From: Salicibibacter cibarius
GTDB taxonomy: Bacteria; Bacillota; Bacilli; Bacillales; Marinococcaceae
DNA: 64,000 nt
Reading direction: 5' to 3'
NCBI RefSeq assembly: GCF_016495725.1
Contig: NZ_CP054705.1
Coordinates: 3,348,001-3,412,000, forward strand
Made by a program: the position numbers and the translations under genes. The notes beneath the pieces were generated by a model. It ran no database searches. It was not told the DNA's origin and was given only the letters and a program-made list of their open reading frames with translations. Positions 27,516 through 38,283 of this stretch are shown here, in pieces. Position 1 is the first letter of the stretch; the number at the start of each line of letters is the position of its first letter.

Positions 27516-28349
27516 CTACACACTCCATATGTGAAAGCTCGACCATTCACTCGTCAACAAATAATTGGCGAGCAAAATTAAAAATCCGAGCATGTTATAA
27601 AAAGCCATGCCATATCCTTGTTTTCCTTTTACCGCTTTTTGATACAAGTAACCGCCATAAAAAACCAACACAGCCAAAGAACCGAGAACTTTCGGGTCAA
27701 ATAGAGGAATTGAATGCATGCCATCCCCGCTGTACGCCCATATAAAACCAAGAATAACACCCAATAACAATAAAGGATACGCGCACATCGTCCCTACGTA
27801 TGAAAAACGGTCCAGTTTATTCAGACTTCCAAACCTTAACAATCGTTTTCCCCAATTTTTGTTCTTTAGCATTTGATGTTCCATTAAATACAACACCGAA
27901 CAAGCAAAAGCAACGGTAAAACCGGCATAGGAAAGAATGATTAACGTCACATGCAGGATCAGCAGCTCGGAAGTGAGGATATCTTCCCAGACCGGAGAAA
28001 GATTGTCGGTAGGAAAAAACAAACTTACAGCCATCAAGGAAAAGCCTACCACATTCATAAAAAAAACAAGGAAATCAACACGAAAATAAAAATTAACGAG
28101 TAAAGATAGGGTAACCATTGCCCACGCATAAAAGAATAACCCTTCAAAAGGGGTTAATAGCGGGAGACGTTCAAACTGAAAAGCACGCAATACTAAGAAG
28201 ATGGTTTGCAACACCCAGACGATAGAAAGGAACCAGAAAGCCAAGCGATTGGCCTTCCGGTTATTCTGGAGAAAATCAATAAAGTACCCGAATACGCTCA
28301 GACTGTATAGAACGATCGTCAACACATAGATGATATTTGAGGCGGCCAA
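27516..28349 (-). CDS. hemX: HemX, CcsA-like heme-pathway membrane protein
   Basis: HemX is an integral membrane protein that in B. subtilis lowers HemA (glutamyl-tRNA reductase) levels. The 277-residue protein has about eight helices and belongs to the cytochrome c assembly (CcsA) family, with PFEGLFFYAWAMV, ILHVTLIILSYAGFTVAF carrying a conserved histidine, and GVILGFIWAYSGDG. It sits between hemA and hemC, its standard place. Confidence 0.93.
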   Translation of the reverse strand: MAASNIIYVLTIVLYSLSVFGYFIDFLQNNRKANRLAFWFLSIVWVLQTIFLVLRAFQFERLPLLTPFEGLFFYAWAMVTLSLLVNFYFRVDFLVFFMNVVGFSLMAVSLFFPTDNLSPVWEDILTSELLILHVTLIILSYAGFTVAFACSVLYLMEHQMLKNKNWGKRLLRFGSLNKLDRFSYVGTMCAYPLLLLGVILGFIWAYSGDGMHSIPLFDPKVLGSLAVLVFYGGYLYQKAVKGKQGYGMAFYNMLGFLILLANYLLTSEWSSFHIWSV

Positions 28350-28401
28350 TCGGGTTCATACCACCTTTGCGAAAAAAACTGATCTAAACGGTTGCAACCC
28401 G

Positions 28402-29808
28402 TCAATAAACCGGTTCATTGGAATTTCCTTGCATAACGAATGACGCCTGTTGATCCTCCTGCTTATTTTCCGGGGCAGATTGTGCTTCTTTCTGAGCTTC
28501 TTCGAGGATTTTCAACGCTTCCGCTTCTTTTGCTTCCGCGACTTCATCTTCCAGACCGAAGATTTCCGTGAATAACGCCAAAGCATCTTCCCTGTTCTCT
28601 TCAGATGCCATTTCTTTGGCGCGGGTAATCGGTTCTTTTAGCAGTTGATTAACGATGCTTTTTGTATGCTTGCGCAAAACCTTGCGTTCGCGATCATCAA
28701 GGTCGGGAATCTTACGTTCAATGCTCTTCATCGTTTCGGATTGGATCGATAAAGCTTTTGTGCGTAGTGCAGAAATGACGGGAACGACACCGAGTTCGTG
28801 GAGCCAATCTTTAAAGACCTCGATTTCTTTTTTCAACATCGCTTCAATGTCGGTAGCGGCTGTTTTTCGTTCTTCCATATTCGCCGCAACGATCCCTTCG
28901 AGATCATCGATATCATACAAATAGACATCTTCCAGCTTGCCAAGCTCCGGATCAATGTCGCGGGGAACCGCGATATCAACCATAAACAGTGGGCGCCCTC
29001 TCCGTTTTTTGATGATAGCTTCGACATTCTCTTTTTGTAACATGTATTGTTCCGAACCTGTCGAGGAGATAAGAACATCCGTATCGAGAAGTGCATTTCC
29101 CATTTCTTCCACCGAACGGGCCTGTCCTTTCACATGATCGGCAAGTTCTTCTGCCCGTGCATACGTACGATTCATAACTGTAATCGTTTCGGAACCATTG
29201 GCGCGTAAATGTTGCGCCGTCAATTCACTCATTTTACCGGCACCGAAAATAAGCACATGTTTACCCGTAAAATCGCCAAACATTTGTCTGCCGAGTTCAA
29301 CGGCCGCATAGCTCACCGAAGCCGGTGTATCATTAATCTCTGTCTCTCTATGTGCCCTTTTGGCAAAGGTGATCACCTGGCGGAACAATTGGTTGAAAAC
29401 CGTCCCTGTTGCACCAAGCTTTTGTGCGGTACGAAAGCTTGACTTTACCTGTCCGAGGATTTGGGTTTCACCGATCACCATAGACTCCAATCCTGTGCTT
29501 ACGCGCATAAGATGAACGATCGACTCATCGTTTTCCCGTACGTTTAGCACGTGTGAAAACGATTCTTGAGGCACGTCAAACCATTGGGATAAAAATTTCT
29601 TCGTAAAGTGTCGGCCGGTATGGAGCTGATCAACAACGGCATATACTTCCGTACGATTACATGTAGACACGATCGCGCACTCAAGAATACTCTTCATTTC
29701 TCTCAATGTCCCAAGCGCCTCGGGCAAATCTTCATCATCAAAAGCAAATTGCTCACGCAAATCAACAGGGGCATTTTTATAATCGATGCTGGCGACAATG
29801 ATGTGCAT
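28402..29808 (-). CDS. hemA: Glutamyl-tRNA reductase
   Basis: HemA reduces glutamyl-tRNA-Glu to glutamate-1-semialdehyde, the first committed heme step. The 468-residue protein has the catalytic Cys50 in VSTCNRTEVYA, GETQILGQVKSSFRTA, the NADPH domain FGAGKMSELTAQHL, and a C-terminal dimerisation helix. Its last 50 residues are Glu/Gln/Ala-rich and longer than usual. ATG at 29808 follows AGGGGTG; the frame start at 29838 lies before it. It heads the hem operon. Confidence 0.96.
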   Translation of the reverse strand: MHIIVASIDYKNAPVDLREQFAFDDEDLPEALGTLREMKSILECAIVSTCNRTEVYAVVDQLHTGRHFTKKFLSQWFDVPQESFSHVLNVRENDESIVHLMRVSTGLESMVIGETQILGQVKSSFRTAQKLGATGTVFNQLFRQVITFAKRAHRETEINDTPASVSYAAVELGRQMFGDFTGKHVLIFGAGKMSELTAQHLRANGSETITVMNRTYARAEELADHVKGQARSVEEMGNALLDTDVLISSTGSEQYMLQKENVEAIIKKRRGRPLFMVDIAVPRDIDPELGKLEDVYLYDIDDLEGIVAANMEERKTAATDIEAMLKKEIEVFKDWLHELGVVPVISALRTKALSIQSETMKSIERKIPDLDDRERKVLRKHTKSIVNQLLKEPITRAKEMASEENREDALALFTEIFGLEDEVAEAKEAEALKILEEAQKEAQSAPENKQEDQQASFVMQGNSNEPVY

Positions 29809-29842
29809 GTATAGTTTCACCCCTACATCTTTATTCAAAAAA

Positions 29843-29861
29843 CTTGGGCACCTGCCAAGTA
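29843..29861. repeat. Short hairpin in the hemA leader
   Basis: ACTTGG and CCAAGT form a six-bp stem just upstream of hemA, resembling only the first hairpin of the E elements. It may be a worn copy or a chance hairpin in the leader. Confidence 0.4.
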
Positions 29862-29884
29862 GATCGAATCATTTCCCTTTATCC

Positions 29885-29898
29885 TTAAACTATTATAA
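29885..29898 (-). promoter_or_regulatory. hemA promoter -10 with a PerR-box-like half site
   Basis: On the minus strand TTATAATAGTTTAA contains TATAAT, a good -10. One half matches the PerR half site TTATAAT exactly, the other half poorly. B. subtilis hemAXCDBL is PerR-controlled, so PerR binding is possible but unproven. No clean -35 is seen. Confidence 0.35.
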
Positions 29899-30101
29899 CA
29901 CGAACATGCTTGTCTATTGTTTTAGAAATGTGAACAAGCACTGAAAGGATATGTTACGATAATCTCGCTAGCAACTTTATTGAAACACATTTGCTTCCTG
30001 ATTCGCAAATTTCTCGTTTATCATGATGCCCAATCATCGCCACAAGCATGCGTATGTGGAAAAATTAAGCAGACCAAAACAACAGCATTGGAGCGTTTTT
30101 T

Positions 30102-30614
30102 ATGAAAAGCAGCCAAGTTTTTCCGGGGATGGTTTTTATCGGCGCCGGTATCTATTTCCTTACACACCTCTTTGTTCCCGCGCTGGCCTCTCAATGGATG
30201 ACGTGGGAAACATTGTTGATTTGGTTGGGGCTCGCCCTCTCCATTGACGGTTTTCTTTCAAAATCAGGATCGGCCCTGTTGCCGGGCGTCTTTATGGTCG
30301 GGATTGGGATCCATTTTCATGCTACCGGCCTTTATCCAAACTGGCCGAGTCACATCGGCACCCTCGCCGTGTTTTTTGGTATCGCCTGCCTGATTGCATT
30401 TTTAAGAACCAAAAAAGATTTTCTTTTTGCAGGTGTTCTATCGATCTGCATCGGAGGATTATTTCTCTTTTTTGAACCGGTTGTGGAAAGAATCACGGAA
30501 GCATCGGAATCCTTTTCATTTATTTGGCCGCTTCTTCTACTAGCCTTCGGCGTCTTTTTATTATTCAAGGGGAAGAGAAAGCGACATCGAAAAGGAACAT
30601 TCCGAAGAAAGTAG
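30102..30614 (+). CDS. Multi-span membrane protein, DUF5668-like
   Basis: A 170-residue plus-strand protein with five or six hydrophobic segments arranged as repeated glycine-rich pairs (PGMVFIGAGIYFL, PGVFMVGIGIHFHATG, FAGVLSICIGGLFLF), ending in a very basic tail KGKRKRHRKGTFRRK. This pattern resembles small LiaI/LiaF-type or DUF5668 membrane proteins, but I cannot name the family firmly. TTGGAG lies upstream of the ATG. It is divergent from hemA and convergent with ysxC. Confidence 0.65.
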   Translation: MKSSQVFPGMVFIGAGIYFLTHLFVPALASQWMTWETLLIWLGLALSIDGFLSKSGSALLPGVFMVGIGIHFHATGLYPNWPSHIGTLAVFFGIACLIAFLRTKKDFLFAGVLSICIGGLFLFFEPVVERITEASESFSFIWPLLLLAFGVFLLFKGKRKRHRKGTFRRK

Positions 30615-30641
30615 CTGATGAAGACGGGGAGGGACTCCGGT

Positions 30642-31229
30642 TTAGAACTCACCAAGCGCGCGAATGAAGCCCCAAGCTTCTTCTTTCCCCTCTCCGGTTT
30701 CCGAAGAAAAAAGCACATATTTATCTTCCGGCAATGGCTCCAGCACATCGATGACTTGTTTGACATGCGCGGTTCGTTTTGTCTTTTTTAGTTTATCCAT
30801 TTTTGTGAGCACGAGAATGACGGGAATCTCATAATGTTTAAGCCAATCATACATCGCCAAATCCTGATCCGAAGGCTCATGGCGGGCATCCAAAAGCAGT
30901 ACGACGCCTTTCAATTGCGGGCGTGTTTGCAAATATTCTTCGATCATGCGCCCCCAGAACGCCCGCTCTTTTTTGGAAACTTTCGCGTACCCATAGCCGG
31001 GAATATCGACGAAATGGCAGACATCGTTAATGTTAAAAAAATTCAATGTCCGTGTTTTCCCGGGCTGTTGAGACGTATACGCCAATTTCTTTCGTTGGAT
31101 GATCGCATTGATAAACGACGATTTCCCTACATTGGAACGGCCTGCAAACGCAATTTCCGGAAGCGCCGCGTCCGGATACTGCTCGGGACCAACTGCGCTG
31201 ATGATAAGTTCGGCCTTATTCACTTTCAT
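30642..31229 (-). CDS. ysxC: Ribosome biogenesis GTPase YsxC (EngB)
   Basis: YsxC is an essential GTPase for late 50S subunit assembly. The 195-residue protein shows G1 GRSNVGKSS at 30-38, G2/G3 with QQPGKTRT and [13 protein letters not shown], and G4 LTKMDK. ATG at 31229 with GGGAGG is preferred to the longer frame starting at 31337, which lies inside lonA. The start overlaps the lonA stop by 14 bp, so the two are translationally coupled. Confidence 0.96.
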   Translation of the reverse strand: MKVNKAELIISAVGPEQYPDAALPEIAFAGRSNVGKSSFINAIIQRKKLAYTSQQPGKTRTLNFFNINDVCHFVDIPGYGYAKVSKKERAFWGRMIEEYLQTRPQLKGVVLLLDARHEPSDQDLAMYDWLKHYEIPVILVLTKMDKLKKTKRTAHVKQVIDVLEPLPEDKYVLFSSETGEGKEEAWGFIRALGEF

Positions 31230-33552
31230 TACAGCTGCCTCCCAATGCATATTGAATGACCTCATCAAGATGGGAGACAAGAGAAATGGAAATGTCGGTC
31301 CGAATGCTCTCGGGAATATCTTCCAAATCTTTTTCATTGTCCTTCGGTAACAGGATCGTCTTCAATCCTGCGCGATGAGCACTCATTGCTTTCTCTTTTA
31401 CCCCGCCGATGGGAAGCACTCTTCCTCGTAGCGTGATTTCACCGGTCATGCCGACTTCTTTTTTTACCGTGCGACCGGTCAAGGCGGATATAAGCGCGAT
31501 CGCGATCGTAATCCCGGCGGATGGACCATCTTTCGGTGTCGCCCCTTCGGGGACATGAATGTGAATGTCGGTATTTTCATGAAAGCGTTCATCGATCCCC
31601 AATTTTTCGGCGTTGGTACGAATGTAGCTAAATGCCGCACGCGCGGATTCTTTCATCACGTCGCCAAGATGTCCGGTGAGTGTAAGTTCCCCTTTTCCTT
31701 TCGCTAATGAAACTTCGATGGCAAGGGTGTCGCCTCCGGCGGTCGTATAGGCAAGCCCCGTCGCTGCTCCGACTTGATCGTTTTCTTCCATTTGTCCATA
31801 GCGCATCAGCGGCTTCCCAAGCATGTCCTCCAACGTGTTTAGCGTAACGACCACTTTCTTCTTTTCTCCGGTAACAATCGTCTTTGCTGCTTTGCGGCAA
31901 ATGTTTGCCAATTGCCGCTCCAAATTTCGCACGCCGGCTTCTCTTGTATAGTAACGGATCACTTTCAGTAAAGCATCATCTTTAATTTGCAAATTGCCTT
32001 TGGAAAGTCCGTGCCGTTCCAATTGCTTCGGCAATAAATAATTTGTGGCGATTGCTGTTTTTTCAATTTCCGTATAACCGGCGATATTGATCGTTTCCAT
32101 CCGGTCAAGCAATGGCGCCGGAATCATCGATGCATTATTTGCCGTTGTAATGAACATGACATTGGAAAGATCATACGTTTCTTCAATGTAGTGATCACCA
32201 AACGTATGATTCTGTTCCGGATCCAGCACTTCCAGAAGGGCAGACGACGGATCGCCGCGAAAGCCGCTCGCCATTTTATCCACTTCATCGAGCAAAAAAA
32301 CAGGGTTCATGACACCGGCTTTATTTATCCCTTGGATAATTTTTCCTGGAAGCGCCCCTACATACGTGCGCCGATGACCGCGAATTTCCGCTTCATCACG
32401 CACACCGCCTAAAGATATGCGAACAAATTCACGGTTAAGGGCACGGGCGACCGATTTGGCAAGCGATGTTTTCCCTACACCGGGAGGGCCGGTCAGACAG
32501 ACGATCGGACCTTGCATGGACTCAGTGAGCTGTTGCACGGCCAAATGTTCCAATACACGTTCTTTTACCTTTTCAAGGCCGTAATGATCTTCGTCCAACA
32601 CGCTTTCCGCATTGGCAATATCTAAATGGTCCGTCGTTTTCTCATGCCAAGGGAGGGCCACAAGCCAATCAAGGTATGTACGGATCACCGAGCTTTCCGC
32701 TGAAGCCGTCGGAACCCGTTCGTAACGCGTTAACTCTTTATGCGCTTTTTCTTCCACATTTTCCGGCATGTTCGCTTCTTCAATTTGCGTGCGCAGCGTT
32801 TCGACTTCGCCGCCTTTTCCCTCTTTATCCCCAAGTTCATTTTGGATGGCTTTCATTTGTTCCCTTAAATAATATTCTTTCTGCGTTCGTTCCATGGATT
32901 GTTTCACACGTTGGCCGATTTTTTGCTCTAAATCCAACACTTCTTTTTCATTCGTCAAAATATCAAGCAGTTTTTGCAATCGATTTTCAACATCGACAGC
33001 TTCAAGAATCTCTTGCTTGCGCTCAATTTTTAACGGCAAGTGTGAAGCGATTGTATCGGCAAAATGACCGGGATCGTCGATCTCGCGTACGGCTTGTATC
33101 GTTTCGTCGGAAATTTTGCTCGAGGCTTTTGCGTATTGTTCAAAATGGTCATTGAGCGTCTGCTTCAAGGCGGTTGTTTTTGATGGATTGCCTTTTTCCG
33201 CCGACAATGGGTCTATGTTTACTTCGTAATATTCATCACTGCTTGTGACCTCATTGATATTCGCACGTTGCATTCCTTCAACGAGGATGCGGGTCGTGCC
33301 GTTTGGCATTTTTAACATTTGTTTCACATAGGCGAGTGTGCCTGTTTGATATAAGTCTTTTTTCTCAGGTTCTTCAACTGCCAAATCAATTTGGCTTGCC
33401 AGGAGGATCCGTTGATCATCTTCCATGACTTGCTCAATGGCACGTACCGATTTATCGCGCCCCACGTCCAAGTGCAAAACCATTCCCGGAAAAACAAGCG
33501 CGCCTCTTAAAGGCAAAAGCGGGATCTTTTGACTCGTTTCCGTCGTCGGCAT
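31216..33552 (-). CDS. lonA: ATP-dependent protease La (LonA)
   Basis: LonA degrades misfolded and regulatory proteins in the cytosol. The 778-residue protein has the N-terminal substrate domain, Walker [16 protein letters not shown] near 358, Walker [12 protein letters not shown], and the serine-lysine catalytic pair in TPKDGPSAG and [16 protein letters not shown] at 33552 follows GGGGG; a TTG two codons earlier is possible. Followed directly by ysxC, preceded by lonB. Confidence 0.97.
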   Translation of the reverse strand: MPTTETSQKIPLLPLRGALVFPGMVLHLDVGRDKSVRAIEQVMEDDQRILLASQIDLAVEEPEKKDLYQTGTLAYVKQMLKMPNGTTRILVEGMQRANINEVTSSDEYYEVNIDPLSAEKGNPSKTTALKQTLNDHFEQYAKASSKISDETIQAVREIDDPGHFADTIASHLPLKIERKQEILEAVDVENRLQKLLDILTNEKEVLDLEQKIGQRVKQSMERTQKEYYLREQMKAIQNELGDKEGKGGEVETLRTQIEEANMPENVEEKAHKELTRYERVPTASAESSVIRTYLDWLVALPWHEKTTDHLDIANAESVLDEDHYGLEKVKERVLEHLAVQQLTESMQGPIVCLTGPPGVGKTSLAKSVARALNREFVRISLGGVRDEAEIRGHRRTYVGALPGKIIQGINKAGVMNPVFLLDEVDKMASGFRGDPSSALLEVLDPEQNHTFGDHYIEETYDLSNVMFITTANNASMIPAPLLDRMETINIAGYTEIEKTAIATNYLLPKQLERHGLSKGNLQIKDDALLKVIRYYTREAGVRNLERQLANICRKAAKTIVTGEKKKVVVTLNTLEDMLGKPLMRYGQMEENDQVGAATGLAYTTAGGDTLAIEVSLAKGKGELTLTGHLGDVMKESARAAFSYIRTNAEKLGIDERFHENTDIHIHVPEGATPKDGPSAGITIAIALISALTGRTVKKEVGMTGEITLRGRVLPIGGVKEKAMSAHRAGLKTILLPKDNEKDLEDIPESIRTDISISLVSHLDEVIQYALGGSCNESE

Positions 33553-33680
33553 CGTCAACCCCCGTTCTGTTTATCATTTTTACATATGGGAAAAGGAAGG
33601 CATGCTTTCCCGTTCTTCTTTACTCGTAGGTTTCATTTTAGCTTAAGAGCATGAACGTGTCTATTCAATTGCACGGGATT

Positions 33681-35348
33681 TTACATATGAACGGAGGGAG
33701 AAGACGTTTCTGTTACGGAGAATCCGTGCGGCACATCCGTTTCCTCCAAGAGAACATTGGCAAATAACTCATCTAACGTGTTTAAGGGTTCCACCGTGAT
33801 CCCTTGCACTTGATGCAGAACAGTCTCATCATTGTCTTTCGGAATGAACGCTTGCCTGACGCCGGCTTCCTCGGCAGCTGCCACTTTTGAAGGAACCCCG
33901 CCGACCGGCTTCAATTTTCCCCAAATGCTCAATTCACCGGTGATCGCCACATCATTTTTTACTTTTTGCTGATTGACGGCTGAATAGATCGCCGTGGCAA
34001 TCGCCGATCCCGCGGAAGGTCCGTCAATCGGTGTTCCGCCGGGGAAATTCACATGAATATCGTAGCTGTCTACCGGCACTTTTAAATGGCGCAATACGGT
34101 CATAACGTTGTCTACTGAACTTCTTGCCATGCTTTTTCGCCGAATCGAACGCATTTGATTCCCTGCGTTTTCCTCTTCCGCAATCCCCGTAACCGTGAGC
34201 ATGCCTTTCCCTTTCGTTTCTTGCGCGGTTGCTTCAATTTCCAACAACATCCCCAAATCCGGTCCATATACCGCAAGTCCATTTACACGGCCAACCATTG
34301 GCTCCGGGTGTATTTTTTTCTCGGGTCTGCGGCTTAAGCGACTGGCATGCACGACCCACTCAATATCGGAAACGTCAATGTTTTCCCGTTCAGCTGTTGT
34401 TGCCAACCCGGCAGCGATCTGAATCGTGTTAACTGCTTCCCGGCCATTTGTTACATAAGACGAAACCGTTTCTAACCCTTCTTCCTGGATGTCCATCTTC
34501 AATCGCTTTGCTGCACTTTTCGCCACGATCGACAATTCCTTTTGCTTAAGCGGCCGAAAAAATATTTCCAGACAGCGGGATCGCACAGCAGGGGGGATCT
34601 CATCCGGTGTTCGCGTCGTTGCGCCGATCAAGCGAAAGTCTGCAGGCAGTCCATTTTGAAAAATGTCATGGACATGCGTGGGGATGGAAGCATTTTCTTC
34701 ACTATAGTATGCGCTCTCCAGAAAAACCTTGCGGTCTTCCAACACTTTTAGCAGTTTATTTAATTGAATCGGATGCAACTCCCCGATTTCATCGATAAAA
34801 AGCATGCCGCCGTGCGCTTTTGTAATCGCCCCTGGCTTCGGTTGGGGAATGCCCGCTTGCCCCATTGATCCGGCTCCTTGGTAGATCGGATCGTGAACAG
34901 AGCCAATTAGCGGGTCGGCAATTCCCCGTTCGTCAAAACGGGCCGTCGTACCGTCGAGTTCAATAAATGGAGCATCGATATTAAACGGAGAACCGTTGTT
35001 CATTTTTGCTTTTTCCATAATCAAACGGGCGGCTGCTGTCTTCCCTACGCCGGGTGGCCCATAGATAAGCACATGCTGCGGGTTAGGGCCGCAAAGCGCA
35101 GCTTCTAATGAACGCACGCCTTCATCCTGGCCGATAATGTCGGAGAACGTCATCGGACGCACTTTTTCCGCCAATGGTTCGTTTAAGGATATAGAACGCA
35201 ACTTTTGCAGTTGGTGCATTTCTTTTTTTGATTCCCGGTCCACCGATACCCGTTGGGTGCGTTGATTTTTAAGTAGGTTCCAGAAATATAATCCAATCAC
35301 GATTCCGAAGAAAACTTGAATGAGCATAATTAACGATGTCCAATCCAT
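33681..35348 (-). CDS. lonB: Lon-like membrane protease LonB
   Basis: LonB is a forespore-associated Lon homologue without the large N-terminal domain, probably anchored in the membrane. The 555-residue protein has a single N-terminal helix (LIMLIQVFFGIVIGLYFW), Walker [26 protein letters not shown], and the protease pair in GTPIDGPSAGSAIA and GGVPSKVAAAEEAG. It lies between clpX and lonA as in B. subtilis, though the clpX gap has been enlarged by an intron and repeats. The last 15 residues are Ser/Thr-rich. Confidence 0.95.
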   Translation of the reverse strand: MDWTSLIMLIQVFFGIVIGLYFWNLLKNQRTQRVSVDRESKKEMHQLQKLRSISLNEPLAEKVRPMTFSDIIGQDEGVRSLEAALCGPNPQHVLIYGPPGVGKTAAARLIMEKAKMNNGSPFNIDAPFIELDGTTARFDERGIADPLIGSVHDPIYQGAGSMGQAGIPQPKPGAITKAHGGMLFIDEIGELHPIQLNKLLKVLEDRKVFLESAYYSEENASIPTHVHDIFQNGLPADFRLIGATTRTPDEIPPAVRSRCLEIFFRPLKQKELSIVAKSAAKRLKMDIQEEGLETVSSYVTNGREAVNTIQIAAGLATTAERENIDVSDIEWVVHASRLSRRPEKKIHPEPMVGRVNGLAVYGPDLGMLLEIEATAQETKGKGMLTVTGIAEEENAGNQMRSIRRKSMARSSVDNVMTVLRHLKVPVDSYDIHVNFPGGTPIDGPSAGSAIATAIYSAVNQQKVKNDVAITGELSIWGKLKPVGGVPSKVAAAEEAGVRQAFIPKDNDETVLHQVQGITVEPLNTLDELFANVLLEETDVPHGFSVTETSSPSVHM

Positions 35349-35439
35349 GCGGGTTCCTCCTCGTTTAACGGTCGCTCTCGCCTACCGCAATTGTCGCTAA
35401 CTGCCCGTTAGTATGACTCTCCAAACGATGCAGTATGCC

Positions 35440-35770
35440 ATTCACGAAGAGAGAAGTAAGTGGAAAATTTGTTAAGAGTTGATGAAGAGCAACGCGAGAT
35501 GACGAGGAATGAGGGGAATTTGGTGAGCAGCGGGAGAAGTGGGCGGATGAAGACAGAATTGCCGGAGATGCAAATGTTTTGTTCTCAAACGAGTGGTGCA
35601 TGCCAGAATCACGGGCAAGGGTAGATTTTGTCTCGGTCTCGCAAAGGCCTGATTGATGACAAAATCTCGAGAGAGGCGAATGTTTTGTCCTCAAAACGAA
35701 TGGTGCATGCCAGAATCACGAACGACACGTAAATTTTGTCCTTAGAAGTGCAGGGGACATAAAATGAAAG
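35440..35770. repeat. Palindromic tandem array, family D (TTTTGTCC), island 1
   Basis: Imperfect units with arms TTTTGTCC and GGACAAAA. TTTTGT starts at 35577, 35626, 35683 and 35734, a mean spacing of 52 bp; inverted GACAAAAT lies at 35658. A block of about 45 bp containing TGGTGCATGCCAGAATCACG occurs twice (about 35594 and 35701). The same arms form island 2 at 55090-55275. It lies upstream of lonB. Sequence 35349-35440 shows nothing recognised. Confidence 0.7.
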
Positions 35771-35944
35771 GCCCTAAAACAGGGAACAGATATTTTATAC
35801 TTTACGGCTTACGCTTTCAGGATGACGATCTAAAATCAAAATGATCGCCAAAACCGAACGCAATTCGCCTACTTCATAAAGAGTCCGACCAAACAAAGGA
35901 AGGTTTCTATTATGTTTACGATCAGCGTTGCTTCGTGTTGATTT

Positions 35945-36170
35945 TTACCGCTGACCGGATACTAATGACACGATTAGTGACCCTTTAATCGGTTAGCCCC
36001 CCGCTGTTCGGGTGTTAATTGTATGATTAGTGACCCCTCGAGCGTGTTTTTTGCCTCTGTTCGGGTGCTAATGACTCGGTTAGTGACTCTTTAACCTGGT
36101 TTTCACTGCTGTTCGGGTCCTAACCCGCAATTTTAGGCCTCCGTTCGAGCGAAAAAAAAGCTGGCGCGTA
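35945..36170. repeat. Palindromic tandem array, family B (GGTGCTAAT)
   Basis: Three good units and a partial fourth. The right arm GATTAG/GGTTAG lies at 35972, 36025 and 36078, a period of 53 bp. Each unit pairs GGGT..TAAT with ATTA..ACCC around about 6 bp, followed by a spacer that includes CTGTTCGGGT. It lies between the 3' end of the group II intron and the family D array. 35771-35944 holds nothing else recognised. Confidence 0.75.
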
Positions 36171-36220
36171 CGCCCGAAATGCTCGCAACCAAGTTCCCAT
36201 TACAGCCTATAAGAAATTAG

Positions 36221-38278
36221 ACTGAGTAGGCGTAGTCATTACTGACTACGCCCCTCACAGATCCACACGTGCGGGTCTACGCATGTGGCTCCTCCCATTT
36301 ATCCCGTTTAGAGATAAGTTTCTGATAGACAGATGTTAAGCTAACAAGGTTTAATCGCTGGAAGTAATCATTATCGAGAGCGACATGAACCATCGGACTC
36401 TTGGAACTTCGCCAAGCGAACATGCGAATCCCTCTCAGTTCATCTTCCTTCCATCCCTTGTTTCTTAATACACGATGGAGGTTTTTGACATAGCGCCAAC
36501 TCCGTAGCTGTATCATGCGCAATCGACGGCGAACCCACGCATCCCATTTTCGAAATTTCCCTTTCACATGCCCATGTCCAAAGTAATTCGCCCATCCCCG
36601 AAGATAGGGGTTCAATCGGTTGTGAATGAGTGTTTCAAGATCAACGGTTTGATTCCGTCTTGTGATTTCCTTGACTTTCTTCTTAAACTTCGCTTCCTTC
36701 TTTGGGTCAATTCTTCGAATATGCTTGTAGAACTCAAAACCAAGAAATGTAAACGGTTCTTGCTTGACATCAACGACCTTCGTTTTCGTCGGATGCAACG
36801 CCAGACCCAAGTCATTCTCAAGGTAGCGGGTAACGCTTCTCATCACTCGTTCCGCTCCTTTTTGGCTTCGGCACAAAATGACGAAATCATCCGCAAACCG
36901 AACAATACGATGCCCGCGTTCCTTCATCAGCTCATCCAATTGGTTAAGGTAAATATTGGAAATTAATGGACTCAAGACGCCGCCTTGCGGAGCACCCAAA
37001 GGCGTGTCTTCATACAAATCCCCTTCCATGACACCTGCCCTCAAGATTTGCTGGATGAGTTGAATCACAGAACCATCTGTCACCCGTTTACGGATTTGAG
37101 CTTCCAATCGGTCATGCGGAATCGTGTCAAAGTAGCTTTGCAAGTCCGCATCGATCACATACGCGTATCCCTGTCGAAGATATTCACTCACTTGGTCCAG
37201 CGCCATGTGGGCACTGATAGTCGGGCGAAATCCATAACTGCACGGAAGGAAATCTTCTTCAAAGATCGGTTCAAGGATGTTTCGGATCGCCGCTTGGACC
37301 ACTCGATCTTCCACCGTGGGGATACCGAGCGGACGCTTCTTCTTTCCATCCTCTTTCGTAATCATCTTTCGGCGGACAGGTTTGGGGCGATAACGTTTGT
37401 CTTTCAGCTTTTGCTGGAGCACTTCTAGATTGTCCTCCAGTTCTGCCTCATAGTCGCCAATTGTCACCTTGTCTACGCCGGGAGCTCCTCCGTTCTTCTT
37501 TACTTGAACGAAAGCGTCTCGTAGATTAGCCTTAGCGAACACTTTGTCGTACAAGCTGTACCACACGCGTCCTTTCATCGGTCTACGCTCCTTACGTCAT
37601 TGCTTTCGGTTCCCTCGCTGTTTCTGTTTCCCCTTTGTTATGACACATCCGCAAGGCTAGTAGCTTTTCAGCAGTCCTTGCTTCTTTACCATAAGGCGGT
37701 GGACGGTGTACCCTTCTGTTCGACCCCGGCATCAGCCCCCTTGGCCATTTGTCCGGTTTCTGTCCACTTCCACAGACATCCGAAAGTCTACTCGCATTGA
37801 TCTTCATGGGTCACGCCCTTCGCACGAAATCCCTGCCTTTTGAGCATAGGTTTCCAACTACAACGGTGTGCAGTTTCACTCATGTGCTGTCCTCGTTCCT
37901 GTTACCAGAAAGTCTTAGGCATGAGCTTCTTCACTACTATGGCGATCTCTGACTTCTCCCTCTCATCTTGATACCCTTGGCATAACCTTGCGATATCAAT
38001 ACCTCTATGAGGAAGCAGGGAGACCTCAATGGGTCACATCATACGCTTTCTCCCTAATCCAGCCCTCATAACACTTCGAGCTGCCAGCTATTCGGACTTC
38101 CTGTTTTCTTGCACAGTCATCCCGCTCTCGTGCCAACATGGGATTCAGCTCTGTTCAGGGATTTGCCTTCAGATCCTCCGCACGATACCTCACGGTCATC
38201 GCACTATCTGTTAGCTAATGCTTACCGGCTGTTCGGCTGCATTCGGGTCTTGCACCCTATAGCGGTATCTGCTGCCAC
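36221..38278 (-). mobile_element. Group II intron, IIC type, inserted after the clpX terminator
   Basis: About 2.06 kb on the minus strand. The 5' end is near 38278 (GTGGCAGCAG, then CTATAGGGTGCAAGACCC, a domain I feature of IIC introns). The encoded reverse transcriptase lies in domain IV. Domain V is at about 36261-36291 (GAGCCACATGCG pairing with CGCACGTGTGGATC, AGC triad), and domain VI at about 36227-36258 with a GGCGTAGTCA stem. The intron begins a few bases after the T run of the clpX terminator, the known target preference of IIC introns. Ends are estimated to within some bases. Confidence 0.85.
36277..37578 (-). CDS. ltrA: Group II intron reverse transcriptase/maturase
   Basis: A 433-residue intron-encoded protein that aids splicing and target-primed reverse transcription. 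Seen: GAPGVDKVTIGDYE, RRPLGIP-like KRPLGIPTVEDRVVQ, SYGFRPTISAHMAL, APQGGVLSPLISNIYL and the catalytic RFADDFVI (YADD box as FADD), then the maturase domain X and the end WRYVKNLHRVL. There is no C-terminal HNH endonuclease, as in the IIC class. The frame is full length with no stop, so it may be active. Its stop codon lies inside the domain V sequence. Confidence 0.95.
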   Translation of the reverse strand: MKGRVWYSLYDKVFAKANLRDAFVQVKKNGGAPGVDKVTIGDYEAELEDNLEVLQQKLKDKRYRPKPVRRKMITKEDGKKKRPLGIPTVEDRVVQAAIRNILEPIFEEDFLPCSYGFRPTISAHMALDQVSEYLRQGYAYVIDADLQSYFDTIPHDRLEAQIRKRVTDGSVIQLIQQILRAGVMEGDLYEDTPLGAPQGGVLSPLISNIYLNQLDELMKERGHRIVRFADDFVILCRSQKGAERVMRSVTRYLENDLGLALHPTKTKVVDVKQEPFTFLGFEFYKHIRRIDPKKEAKFKKKVKEITRRNQTVDLETLIHNRLNPYLRGWANYFGHGHVKGKFRKWDAWVRRRLRMIQLRSWRYVKNLHRVLRNKGWKEDELRGIRMFAWRSSKSPMVHVALDNDYFQRLNLVSLTSVYQKLISKRDKWEEPHA

Positions 38279-38283
38279 TCGCG

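Noticed and set aside
36277-37578. Retron or diversity-generating retroelement
   Set aside because: The reverse transcriptase has a maturase domain and is flanked by group II ribozyme domains V and VI; no msr/msd-like region or template repeat is seen.
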